From contig NZ_AORL01000013.1 in NCBI RefSeq assembly GCF_000383095.1, forward strand, positions 1-64,000: a stretch of DNA of 64,000 nt. Reading direction: 5' to 3'. This document shows, piece by piece, positions 44,194 to 53,075 of the stretch. Each line of letters starts with the position of its first letter. The first letter of the stretch is position 1. The notes beneath the pieces are model-generated. The model worked only from the letters and a program-made list of their open reading frames with translations. It did not search any database and was not told the origin of the DNA. A program made the translations under genes and the position numbers. The DNA is from Sphingomonas sp. PR090111-T3T-6A (GTDB lineage: Bacteria; Pseudomonadota; Alphaproteobacteria; Sphingomonadales; Sphingomonadaceae).

Positions 44194-47100
44194 TCAGTAG
44201 GCGTCCGCCCAGCGCACCAATCCCGGCATGACCAGCAGGACGAGCGGATACTGGAGCAGCAGGCCGCCGATGATGGCGATGGCGAGCGGCTGCTGGATGC
44301 CCGACCCCTGCCCGATGGCGAGCGCCAGCGGCAGCAGCGTCAGGATGGCGGCGAGCGTCGTCATGGTGATCGGGCGCAGTCGGTTGCGGCTGGCCGTGCG
44401 GGCGGCTTCGGCGGCGGGCAGCGTGCCGCTCAACGCCTCATATTCGGAGATGTAGAAGATCGCCATCTCGGTGCCGATGCCGAGGATCATGGTCATGCCC
44501 ATCAGCGCCGTGATGTTGAGCTCCACCCCTGTCAGCCATAGCGCGATGAACACCGCGAGGGTGGAGAAGAGCGAGCAGCCGATGATGATCGCGGGTGTCG
44601 CGAAGCGGCGATAGAGGAGCAGGAGCAGCACGAACTCCGCCATCAGCGCGGCGGCGAACACCCGGGCGAGCCCGGCAAAGGCGATCTGCTGCTGCTGATA
44701 GAGCCCGCCCAGCTCGTAGCGCACGCCGGGCGGCAGCACGCCGGGCTTGTCCAGCGCGGCCTTCACGTCGGCGATGGCGGAGCCGATGCCGCGTCCCTCG
44801 ATCCGACCGGTGACGGCGACCAGCGGTTCCAGATTCTCCCGCGCGATCTGGGGTTGGCCGGTGACGCGCACGACCTCCGCGACGCGGCCAAGGGGAAGGA
44901 CATGACCGTCGGCCGCACGGATCGGCAGGCGGGCCAATTCGTCCTCGGTGAGGCTCAGCGCGTCGGGGAGGCGGACGCGGACGTCGACCATCTTGTCCGC
45001 CTGCGGAAGCGAGGTGGCGACCGCGCCGGTCAGCGCGTCGTTGAGCGCGGTCTCGACATCCGCAGGTGTCACGCCCTCGAAGCCGGCCCGCACGGGATCG
45101 ATCTTCACGTCGAGCGCGTCGCCCGCCAGTTGCAGGCCGCTCTTCACCTCGACCACGCCGTCGATCTTGCCGATGAGCGCGGCGACCTTCTCGGCCTCGG
45201 CGCGCAGGGGGGCGGGGTCGGCGGCGAAGAGCTTGACCTCGATCGGCTGCGGCACGGCGGTGAGATCGCCGATCAGATCCTCCATGAGTTGCGCCAGCTC
45301 GACGTCCACGCCGGGCACCTTCGCCGTCACCTCGGCCAGCACGTCGGACATGACCTCCTCGGTCGATCGCGAATGGCCGGGCCTGAGGCGGACGAAATAA
45401 TCGCCGTGATAGCTCTGGCCGAGATCGCCGCCGAGGCCGGTGCCGAGCCTGCGCGAGAAGGTGGCGACATCCGGATCGGCTTTCAGGATGGCATCGACCT
45501 CCGCCATCTCCCGGCTGGTCTCGTCGAGCGACGTGCCGGGCCTGGTATAATAGTCCATGACGAAGCCGCTCTCGTCGACCTTGGGCATGAAGCCGGTCGG
45601 CACTTTCGACCAGGCGAGCGCGCCGAGCACCAGCAGCGCCAATGCCGCCACCGCGATCAGCCACGGCCTAGCCCCAAGCCGATCGAGCGCACGGGCATGG
45701 TGCCTGTCGAGCCAGCTCTCGCGATCGGCCGCCGGATCGTGCCAGGCGGCGAAATCGACGATCCGCCGGGCGAGCAGGGGCACGACGAAGGCGGTCATCG
45801 CCCAGCTGATCGCCAGCGCCGCCGCCATCGTCAGCGACAGGGCCTTGGAAAAGGCGCCCGTCACGCCGGTGAGGAAGGAGAGCGGCAGGAAGACGATCAG
45901 CGTCGCGAGGCTCGATCCGGTCAGCGGTTTCATGAACTCGCGCGCGGCGAGCAGCACGGCGTCCCGGCCGGCGGCAGCGGCGCGGCGGGCGATATGCTCG
46001 ATCATGACGATCACGTCGTCGATCAGCAGCCCCACGGCGGCGGCGATGCCGCCCAGCGTCATGATGTTGAAGCTCATGCCGGCGAGGCTCAGCACCAGCA
46101 CCGTGGCGGCCAGCGTCGCCGGCACGACGAGGAGCGCGATCAGCGTCACGCGCCAGCTCTTGAGGAACAGGAAGAGCACCAGCGCCGCCAGCACCAGCCC
46201 GATCAGGACGGCATCCCGCACGCTTGCCACTGACTGGGTGACGAGCTGGCTCTGATCGTACCAGCAGACGAGGCGGACGCCCGGCGGGAGCGGCAGCCCG
46301 GCCAGCCGCCGGGCGACGCTGTGGGCGATCTTCACGGCGTTGCCGTCGGGCTGTTCGAAGATGTTGAGCAGGACGGCGGGCTTGCCGTCCTCGACGATGC
46401 GCTGCCAGACGGGCACGACGCCGCGCTGGACGGTGGCGACATCCTTCACGCGCACCACGCCCTGCGGGGTGGTTTTGACGACGATGTCGCCGATCTGCCC
46501 CGCGCCGGTCAGGCTGCGATCGGCGATGACGAGCGAGAGGCGCCCGCGATCCTGCACCTGGCCGACCGCGCTCAGCACGTTGCCGCTGCGGATGGCGGCG
46601 GCGAGATCGGGCATGGCCAGACCGGCCGCCGCCAGCCGCTGCGGATCGGCCAGCACCTCCACCTCGGCCGTATCTCCGCCCTGAACATCCACGCGGGCGA
46701 GGCCGGGGATGGAGGAGAGGCGAGGGGTGATCTGATAGAGGCCGAAGTCCCGGAGCGTCACGGCATCGGGATGGTCCGACACCAGCGCATAGGAGATGAT
46801 CGGGAAGACCGTCGGGTCCATGCGGCGGACATTATAGGCGGTGCCGGCGGGCAGGGTGGGGAGGGCGCGGGCGATGGCGCTGTCCACCATCAGCGTCTCG
46901 GCCACCATGTCGCGGCCCCAGCCGAAATCGATCGAGATCTGCGCCGATCCCCGCGTCGTCTCGGAGCGGACGTTGGCGACGCCGGGGATGGTGCGCAGCG
47001 CATCCTCGACCGGGCGGGTCACCAGCATCGCCGTCTGGTCGGCGGGGCGGCTGCCGGCGTCGAGGTCGACCACGACGCGCGGGAAGGAGACCTGCGGGAA

Positions 47101-47208
47101 AAGGCCGATCGGCAGCGACAGCGCCGCCGCGATCCCGGCGAGCGTCAACGCCAGCGCGATCACCAGCACGGCGCGCGACTGGCGCTCGATCAGGGCTTCG
47201 AAGCGCAT
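44194..47208 (-). CDS. RND efflux pump permease
   Basis: 1004 residues with the 12-helix RND layout and two large periplasmic loops. Typical stretches: LPIGLFPQVSFPRVVVDLDAGSRPADQ at the N terminus, GGIAAAVGLLIDDVIVMIEHIARR in helix 4 with the paired Asp of the proton relay, TGSSLATLIVFLPLSFL and RNRLRPITMTTLAAILTLLPLALAIGQGSG. The Asp-Asp pair is as in HAE-type pumps; metal-pump Met clusters are not seen. The substrate is unknown. Its ATG overlaps the adaptor's TGA (ATGA). Confidence 0.92.
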   Translation of the reverse strand: MRFEALIERQSRAVLVIALALTLAGIAAALSLPIGLFPQVSFPRVVVDLDAGSRPADQTAMLVTRPVEDALRTIPGVANVRSETTRGSAQISIDFGWGRDMVAETLMVDSAIARALPTLPAGTAYNVRRMDPTVFPIISYALVSDHPDAVTLRDFGLYQITPRLSSIPGLARVDVQGGDTAEVEVLADPQRLAAAGLAMPDLAAAIRSGNVLSAVGQVQDRGRLSLVIADRSLTGAGQIGDIVVKTTPQGVVRVKDVATVQRGVVPVWQRIVEDGKPAVLLNIFEQPDGNAVKIAHSVARRLAGLPLPPGVRLVCWYDQSQLVTQSVASVRDAVLIGLVLAALVLFLFLKSWRVTLIALLVVPATLAATVLVLSLAGMSFNIMTLGGIAAAVGLLIDDVIVMIEHIARRAAAAGRDAVLLAAREFMKPLTGSSLATLIVFLPLSFLTGVTGAFSKALSLTMAAALAISWAMTAFVVPLLARRIVDFAAWHDPAADRESWLDRHHARALDRLGARPWLIAVAALALLVLGALAWSKVPTGFMPKVDESGFVMDYYTRPGTSLDETSREMAEVDAILKADPDVATFSRRLGTGLGGDLGQSYHGDYFVRLRPGHSRSTEEVMSDVLAEVTAKVPGVDVELAQLMEDLIGDLTAVPQPIEVKLFAADPAPLRAEAEKVAALIGKIDGVVEVKSGLQLAGDALDVKIDPVRAGFEGVTPADVETALNDALTGAVATSLPQADKMVDVRVRLPDALSLTEDELARLPIRAADGHVLPLGRVAEVVRVTGQPQIARENLEPLVAVTGRIEGRGIGSAIADVKAALDKPGVLPPGVRYELGGLYQQQQIAFAGLARVFAAALMAEFVLLLLLYRRFATPAIIIGCSLFSTLAVFIALWLTGVELNITALMGMTMILGIGTEMAIFYISEYEALSGTLPAAEAARTASRNRLRPITMTTLAAILTLLPLALAIGQGSGIQQPLAIAIIGGLLLQYPLVLLVMPGLVRWADAY

Positions 47209-48230
47209 CAGCGGGCCGCGCGGACGGCGCCGCCATCCTCGACCTGATAGGCGCCCTCCACGATCAGCGGCCGCTTGGGATCGAGCGGCCCCTGCACGAC
47301 ATCCTGCATGGCGGATGTCTGCACGATGGCGACCGGAACGGCCTTGGCGCGGCCCCCCGCGATCTGGAAGACGTGGGCGCCGTCATCATCCGTGACGACG
47401 GCTGCGTGGGGGACGGCCCAGCCCATGCTGGCGCCCGTTGCGATCTCGGCCTTCACCGCCTCGCCGGGGAGCAGGGCGCCGGCCGGGAAACCGAGATCGA
47501 CATCGATCATGTGGGTGGCGGGATTGAGCTGCCCATCGATGCGCAGCACCCGCGCGGCGATGGCAGGGCCGCCGCTCAGGCGGGTGAGGCGCGCGGTCTG
47601 GCCGGGGCGGACATGGTCGCGTTCGGACGGATCGATGCCGGCGGTGGCGATCATCGCTCCTTCGCGCGCCACGGTCGCGAGCGCGGCGCCGGGCTGGGGG
47701 CGATCACCGGCTGCGACGGGAAGTGCGGTGACGATGCCGCCGAACGGCGCGCGCACGATCTGGATCGCCTGACCTGCGCCTTCGCGACGCTGGGCGTCGA
47801 GCGCGGCTCGCGCATCCGCCACGGCCTTGTCCGCCTGGCTGAGCTGGTCGCGCGTGGCGAGCTGCTGGGCGAGCAGGCGGGCGGTGGTGTCGCGCTGCCG
47901 GAGGGCGGCGGCGAGCGTGGTCGAGGCGGCCTCGTAGCCGGACAGGGCGGACGGTGCGACCGCGAAGCGGACGAGCGGCTGGCCGGCATGGACGTGCGCG
48001 CCCGCCGTCACCAGCAGGGCGGCGACCTGCCCCGGCTGGGGGATGCTCAGCGTCCGGGTGCCCGAGGAGGATGGGGTGGCGCTGCCATAGGCCGTCAGCC
48101 AGCGCGGCATGCTGCCCTGCCGGGGCGTGATGGTGGAGACGGCCACGCCGGCATCGGGCGCATGGCCCGGCTGCTCGGCTCCGCAACCGCTCAGGATGGC
48201 GATCATGGCGAGGGCCAGCGGCCGTTTCAT
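47208..48230 (-). CDS. RND periplasmic adaptor (membrane fusion protein)
   Basis: 340 residues with a lipoprotein-type signal (LALAMIAILSGCGAEQPGHA; lipobox LSGC). Then the adaptor core: lipoyl half-motifs (GQVAALLVTAGAHVHAGQPLVRF and VRAPFGGIVTALPVAAGDRPQPGAALATV) flank a helical hairpin, followed by the barrel domain. It links the RND pump to the outer-membrane channel. Overlaps both neighbours by four bases. Confidence 0.9.
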   Translation of the reverse strand: MKRPLALAMIAILSGCGAEQPGHAPDAGVAVSTITPRQGSMPRWLTAYGSATPSSSGTRTLSIPQPGQVAALLVTAGAHVHAGQPLVRFAVAPSALSGYEAASTTLAAALRQRDTTARLLAQQLATRDQLSQADKAVADARAALDAQRREGAGQAIQIVRAPFGGIVTALPVAAGDRPQPGAALATVAREGAMIATAGIDPSERDHVRPGQTARLTRLSGGPAIAARVLRIDGQLNPATHMIDVDLGFPAGALLPGEAVKAEIATGASMGWAVPHAAVVTDDDGAHVFQIAGGRAKAVPVAIVQTSAMQDVVQGPLDPKRPLIVEGAYQVEDGGAVRAAR

Positions 48231-49528
48231 CGGGCGGCCTCCGTCGCCGGGAGCGTATCCACGGTGGGCAGGCCGGCGCCGATCAACGTCTGCAAGGCGA
48301 TCTGCCGGTCCATCAGCGCGGTTTCGAGCGCCATGACATCCTGTTCTCTGGTGAAGCGGGTGGCGATGAGATCGACATAGGCGGTCTCCTCGATGGCGGA
48401 CCGGCCGCGGGCGGCTTGCGCGTGCTCCGCCGCCAGCCTCGCCGCGGGGAGTGCTGCGCGGGCGACGACGAGCTGGCGTTCAAGCTGCTCCATCTCGGCG
48501 AGCGCCGCGCCGGCTTCGCCCGTCGCGGTGGCGAGGCGGGCGGCATATTCGGCCTGAAGCAGGGCGCGGGTGGCACGGGCGGCGGCGATGGTGCCCTGTC
48601 CGCGATCGAAGATCGGCAGGCCGATGGTCGCTTCCGGGCCGACATTGACGACCTTGCTGGAATCACTGGTGGCCGAGCCGCCGAGCACCAGATCGGGGAA
48701 CTGGGTGAGGATCGCCTGCCGCACGCCTTCCTCCTGCGCGGCATAGCCGAGACGAAGCGCCAGCAGATCGGGCCGCCGCTCCGGCAGCGTGGCGAGCGAT
48801 GCCCGGATCGCCGCCGGATCGAAAGGTGGCAGCGCGACGGCCGGAACCAGCGGCAGCTCGATGTCGGGCGCGAAGCCGAGCAGCGCGTCGAGCTGATGCC
48901 GGAGCTGGAGCAGGCGCTGGTCGATCGTGTCGAGCGTGCCCCGCGCCGTCTGAAGAGCGGAGAAGCTGGGGGAGGCCGTGACCAGCGTGACGTCGCCCGC
49001 CGCGAGGGCCGTCCGCATCGCCTGATCGCGCGCGGAGAGGAGGCGGAAGGCCTCATCCGCCAACTGCTGTTGCCGTCGTGCCGCGATGAGATCGGCTGCG
49101 AGCTGGCGGGCCTGCCCCGCGACCAGCCACTCCTGCCACAGCAGATCGGCCGCGGCCTGCCCCGCCGTGTCGCGCGCCGCGCGCCGCCGGGAGCGATAGG
49201 TGACGAGCGCCTTGACGTCGGTCGACAGCCCGACGCTCCACGCCGAGGCCACGCCGACCCCGGACACCAGCGGCAGGAATGCGCCTGCCAGCGAGGGATT
49301 GGGCAGGATGCCGCTCTGGATCAGCGCGGCGTCGGCCACGCCCCGCTTCGCGCGCGCGGCCTTGAGATCGGGATTATTCTCCAGCGCGAGCCGTACCACC
49401 TCATCGATGCCGAGCGGATGTCCGGGGGCGATGTGCCCGATCAGCGGCGCGCGCGTCGCGAGCGGGGCCGGCGCATAATGCTGGCAGGCGCCCGCCAGCA
49501 GCAGGAGAGGGAGGACGGCACGCCTCAC
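48227..49528 (-). CDS. TolC-like outer-membrane channel of the RND system
   Basis: 433 residues, GTG start overlapping the end of the kinase gene. A lipobox-like signal (VLPLLLLAGACQ) suggests a lipoprotein channel of the CusC/NodT type. Two repeated helical regions show the family pattern (VVRLALENNPDLKAARAKRGVADAALIQSGILPNPSL). It completes the tripartite pump. Confidence 0.88.
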   Translation of the reverse strand: MRRAVLPLLLLAGACQHYAPAPLATRAPLIGHIAPGHPLGIDEVVRLALENNPDLKAARAKRGVADAALIQSGILPNPSLAGAFLPLVSGVGVASAWSVGLSTDVKALVTYRSRRRAARDTAGQAAADLLWQEWLVAGQARQLAADLIAARRQQQLADEAFRLLSARDQAMRTALAAGDVTLVTASPSFSALQTARGTLDTIDQRLLQLRHQLDALLGFAPDIELPLVPAVALPPFDPAAIRASLATLPERRPDLLALRLGYAAQEEGVRQAILTQFPDLVLGGSATSDSSKVVNVGPEATIGLPIFDRGQGTIAAARATRALLQAEYAARLATATGEAGAALAEMEQLERQLVVARAALPAARLAAEHAQAARGRSAIEETAYVDLIATRFTREQDVMALETALMDRQIALQTLIGAGLPTVDTLPATEAAR

Positions 49529-50847
49529 CGGCCGAACTCCAGCGCGACGATCAGGCCGGGGCGATTGTCGCCGATCACGAGCTTCGCGCCATGGATGCGC
49601 GCGATCGCGGCGACGAGGCTGAGCCCCAGCCCATGGCCCGGCCGGGACCGGCTCGCCTCGAGGCGCGCGAAACGCTGGGTGATGCGGCCGCGATCGGCCT
49701 CGGCCACGCCCGGTCCGTCGTCCGCCACTTCCAGCCGCACCCGATCCTCCCGGACCCGGAGCGAAAGCCGGATCGCCGTCCCCTCGGGCGTGTGGCGCTG
49801 GGCATTGTCGAGCAGGTTGATGAGCGCCTGCGCGATCAGCTCGCGGTCGCCGGTGACGCTGGCGGCGGGATCGATCCGGCAGATCAAGGTGCGGCCCTCA
49901 TCCTCGACGGCGGGCGCATAGCTCTCGCCGATATCGGTCGCGAGCCGGCTGAGATCGACCGGACCGAACGTCTCGTTCAGCCGCCCGCTTTCGATCTCCG
50001 ACAGGCGCAGCAGCGCGCCGAACAGGGCCAGCACCTCGTCGCTCTGTTCGATGGCGCGCTCGATCACCTCCGGTCCGGCATCGGGGCGACGGCCTTCCTC
50101 AAGCTGGTTGCGCAGGCGGGTGAGGGGGGTGCGCAGATCGTGCGCCACGTCGCTCGACACCTGCCGCAGATTGTCGAGAAGCTCGCCGATCCGGTCCAGC
50201 ATGGCATTGAGCGCGGCCGACAGGCGATCGAACTCGTCGCCGCGCGGGCTCATCGCGACCCGGCGATGGAGGTCGCCCGCCATGATGCGCTCGGCCGCCG
50301 TGCTGATCGCCGAAAGCCGCCGCCGCAGATAGGCGCCGAGCAGCAGCGCGCCCGCCGTCCCGATCAGCAGCATCGCCACGAGGGCGAACCCGAGCAGCGA
50401 GAGGATCAGGCGCTCCGTGCCGGTCACCTCCTCCCAGTCGGCGGCGACGACCAGCCGTTCGCCATTGCGGAGATCGACGGCGAGCGCGCGGGCGGTGTCG
50501 TCGCCTTCGCCGGGATCGACGAAGGCGATGCTGCTCCAGCCGGTGTCGGGCCGCGCCGTGTCGAGCAGGCCGGCCACGCGCTTCCCGTCGGGCGCGAAGA
50601 GCGCATAGCCGAGATCGCCCGTGGCCCGCGCATTCTCGCGCCGGGCGATCACCATGCGCAGGCTGGCGGCGCCTTCGCCCCGATATTCGCTGATGAGCGA
50701 ACTCATCTCCGCGGCGATGCGATCGTCGAGCTGGCGATGCAGCGCGACGTGCGCGGCCCAGTAGACGCCGCCGCCCAGCGCCATCGCCGCCGCGGCGAAG
50801 GCGGCCGAATAGACGATCGCGATCCGGTAGGCGGCGCTCCGAACCAT
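49525..50847 (-). CDS. Sensor histidine kinase of the efflux operon
   Basis: 440 residues from the ATG at 50847. Two transmembrane helices (AYRIAIVYSAAFAAAAMALGGGVYW and LLGFALVAMLLIGTAGALLLGAYL) enclose a periplasmic sensor of about 130 residues. HAMP, then the phospho-acceptor His in SSDVAHDLRTPLTRL, N box LINLLDNAQRHTP and G boxes DDGPGV and GHGLGLSL. With the regulator upstream it likely senses the pump's substrate or envelope stress. Confidence 0.93.
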   Translation of the reverse strand: MVRSAAYRIAIVYSAAFAAAAMALGGGVYWAAHVALHRQLDDRIAAEMSSLISEYRGEGAASLRMVIARRENARATGDLGYALFAPDGKRVAGLLDTARPDTGWSSIAFVDPGEGDDTARALAVDLRNGERLVVAADWEEVTGTERLILSLLGFALVAMLLIGTAGALLLGAYLRRRLSAISTAAERIMAGDLHRRVAMSPRGDEFDRLSAALNAMLDRIGELLDNLRQVSSDVAHDLRTPLTRLRNQLEEGRRPDAGPEVIERAIEQSDEVLALFGALLRLSEIESGRLNETFGPVDLSRLATDIGESYAPAVEDEGRTLICRIDPAASVTGDRELIAQALINLLDNAQRHTPEGTAIRLSLRVREDRVRLEVADDGPGVAEADRGRITQRFARLEASRSRPGHGLGLSLVAAIARIHGAKLVIGDNRPGLIVALEFGR

Positions 50848-50849
50848 CG

Positions 50850-51527
50850 TCAGTCCTCGACGCGCAGGCGATAGCCGGCGCCGCGCACCGTCTCGATGAT
50901 GTCCCTGGCGCCGCCGAGCGCGAGCTTGGCACGCAGCCGGCTCATATGCGTCTCGACGAGGTTGGTCTGGGGATCGAAATGGAAGCCCCACACGGTTTCG
51001 AGCAGCATGGTGCGGGTGACGATCCGGCCGGCATGGCGCATCATCTCCTCCAGCAGCCGTATTTCGCGGGGCTGGAGCGGAATGGCGCGCCCGGCACAGG
51101 CCACCTCGCGATGGAGAAGGTCCATGGTCAGCGGGCCGGCGGAGAGGCTGGTCGGATCGTCGCCCGCGCTCTGCCGCCGCAGGATCGCGTTCAGCCGCGC
51201 CGCCAGCTCGGAGAGCGCGAAGGGCTTGACCAGATAGTCGTCGGCGCCGGCCTCCAGCCCGTCGACGCGATCCTCGATCCGGCCGAGGGCGGTCAGCATC
51301 AGGGCCGGGGTCCTGCACCCGTTCGCGCGGGCTTGTTGTAGGAGGCTCAGGCCGTCGATGCCGGGCAGCATCCGGTCCAGCACCGCCACGTCGTAGCTTT
51401 CGCCGCAAAGGCGCCGCAGCGCCTCGTCGCCGGTGGGGGCGATGGTGGTGACATGGCCGAGATCCTGAAGTCCGCGCGCCGTGAAGATGGCGGTGGCCTC
51501 GTCATCCTCGGCGATCAGAACCCGCAT
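50850..51527 (-). CDS. OmpR-type response regulator
   Basis: 225 residues. Receiver domain with acidic pocket (AEDDEAT), phospho-acceptor Asp in VAVLDRMLPGIDGL and the conserved Lys in YLVKPFALSEL; C-terminal winged helix (LQPREIRLLEEMMRHAGRIVTRTMLLETVWGFHFDPQTNLVETHMSRLRAKL). First gene of the five-gene leftward operon, two bases before the kinase start. Confidence 0.94.
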   Translation of the reverse strand: MRVLIAEDDEATAIFTARGLQDLGHVTTIAPTGDEALRRLCGESYDVAVLDRMLPGIDGLSLLQQARANGCRTPALMLTALGRIEDRVDGLEAGADDYLVKPFALSELAARLNAILRRQSAGDDPTSLSAGPLTMDLLHREVACAGRAIPLQPREIRLLEEMMRHAGRIVTRTMLLETVWGFHFDPQTNLVETHMSRLRAKLALGGARDIIETVRGAGYRLRVED

Positions 51528-51621
51528 GGCGTGCCTTCTGCATGATCTTGGGTGCGGGAGGATTCTTAGCGGCGATCGTGGGGTTGCGGGCCTTACAATT
51601 TCCCAATGTCGGGGAGCGGCG

Positions 51622-52134
51622 TCAGCCGAGCGGCCCGAATCCGAGGATGCCCCGGCGATAGTTGAGGATGATGGCGGTTCGGGTGAGGCCGGGGCCGGCG
51701 AGGATTCGGGCCTCGGCGGCCGGGGGTGCGGCGTGGCCGATGCGGGGATTGCCCGGAAAGCCGATGCCGTCGCGCCAGAAATCGAACTTCGGCTTGCCGG
51801 CCCGGTCGTGAGTCAGCGCCAGCGTATAGGCGCCGGGCGAAGGAACGCGGATGCAGAGACGCACCGGCCCCTGTGCCGGCAGGGGGATGATCGCGCGGCG
51901 GAAGGTCTTGTGCGCGGCGACCAGCACATTGTCGTCGGCGAGGAAGCCGGCCTGATCGGGCGGGAAGAGTTCGGCGCGCAGCGTCCCTGTCCGGTCCTTG
52001 AGGCCGAGCGGGCTGATGAGGATGGCTGGCCCCGGCTCGTCCGGGCGGCAACGCCCTTCCGCAGTGCCGAGGCTTGGGCTCGACGCGATCGGCGCCGCCC
52101 CGACGAGCAGGAGAAGCGGGAGGACGCGGATCAT
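51622..52134 (-). CDS. Secreted DUF2141-family protein
   Basis: 170 residues from the ATG at 52134, which overlaps the previous stop (ATGA). A signal peptide (VLPLLLLVGAAPIASS) is followed by a beta-sandwich like DUF2141: GTLRAELFPPDQAGFLADDN, PSPGAYTLALTHDRAGKPKFDFWRDGIGFPGNP. Its role is unknown. Last gene of a unit with the membrane protein and GT4 glycosyltransferase; in this setting a cell-envelope glycolipid role is plausible but unproven. Confidence 0.75.
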   Translation of the reverse strand: MIRVLPLLLLVGAAPIASSPSLGTAEGRCRPDEPGPAILISPLGLKDRTGTLRAELFPPDQAGFLADDNVLVAAHKTFRRAIIPLPAQGPVRLCIRVPSPGAYTLALTHDRAGKPKFDFWRDGIGFPGNPRIGHAAPPAAEARILAGPGLTRTAIILNYRRGILGFGPLG

Positions 52135-53063
52135 CGCGCCGGTTCTGCTGGCGGCGTCAGCAGGTCGGCGAGCGCGAGGACGACGCCGAGGACGAGATGG
52201 GTGAGCAGGATGAGCGAGGCGGTGATCGCCACGACATCGGCGAGATCCCCGCGCGCACCGATCAGATAGGTGACGAGGCCGGCGAACACGATGTCCTTGT
52301 TGGGCATCAGCGGAAGCCGCGACAGGAGCTGGCGCAGCGCCGCGAGCACAACCCACCAGCTGAGCGTGACGGCGGGCAGGGCCTCGTGCCACGCCAGCGC
52401 CGAGAGCAGCAGCGATGCCGCGATCCTTGCGAGGTGCACGGCCGAAATCCGACTGAGTTCGGCGCGCGCGAGGGTGAACAGCCGTTGCCGGAACAGCATG
52501 GCCGGAAGCGACATCGCGACCACCACCATGGCGGAGAGGAGCAGCGCGCGCCCATGCTGGCCGAGCTGGAGTGTGCCGAGCGCCGGCCACGCCAGCCCCA
52601 GCATCGCCAGCGTGACGAGATTGCCGATCTGCGCCGACAGCACCGACACGTCCTTGATGACGCCGAAGGGCGCCGCGGACAGCCTCCGTCTCCGCCGCAT
52701 CTAGGCGTAGAAATAGACCTCGCCCGAATAGCCGAGCAGGATTTCGTTGGAGATGCGCTTGCGCAGCAGCGGGATCAGCCCGGACAGCGGAAGAGACCAC
52801 AGGCGGCGATAGATGAGCCATTCGCTGACCGGCAGCGCGAGATAGGCTCCGGCCAGCGCCAGCCAGAAGGCTGGGCGCACCGGCAGCATCGCCGACAGAT
52901 GCCCGAGATCGAGCGTCCGCAATTGGGTCAGCGCCGCCAGCAGGACGCCCACGGAGATGACGGGCGACACCCAGCCGCGCCAGCCGATGGTCCGTTCGCG
53001 AAGTTCCTCGGGGTCCCATGCGATGGGGAAGGCGGGGGAGGTGATGGAAGTGCCGGTCTGCAC
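52131..53063 (-). pseudogene. Membrane protein gene (UPF0104/LPG-synthase-TM-like) with in-frame amber codon
   Basis: Two frames, 53063-52701 (120 residues, GTG start) and 52700-52131 (189 residues), are in the same phase, separated only by TAG at 52703-52701 with ATG as the very next codon. Together they give about 310 residues with multiple transmembrane helices; ISNEILLGYSGEVYFYA runs directly into a continuing basic segment, which suggests that TAG replaced a sense codon such as TGG (Trp). Either a nonsense mutation, or translation continues by re-initiation at TAG-ATG or by readthrough. It lies between GT4 and DUF2141 genes. Confidence 0.65.
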
Positions 53064-53075
53064 GCTGTCTCCGGA

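Noticed and set aside
49525-51408. Apparent 627-codon histidine kinase fused to an upstream region
   Set aside because: The part before 50847 is the response regulator read in the wrong frame; the kinase starts at the ATG at 50847.
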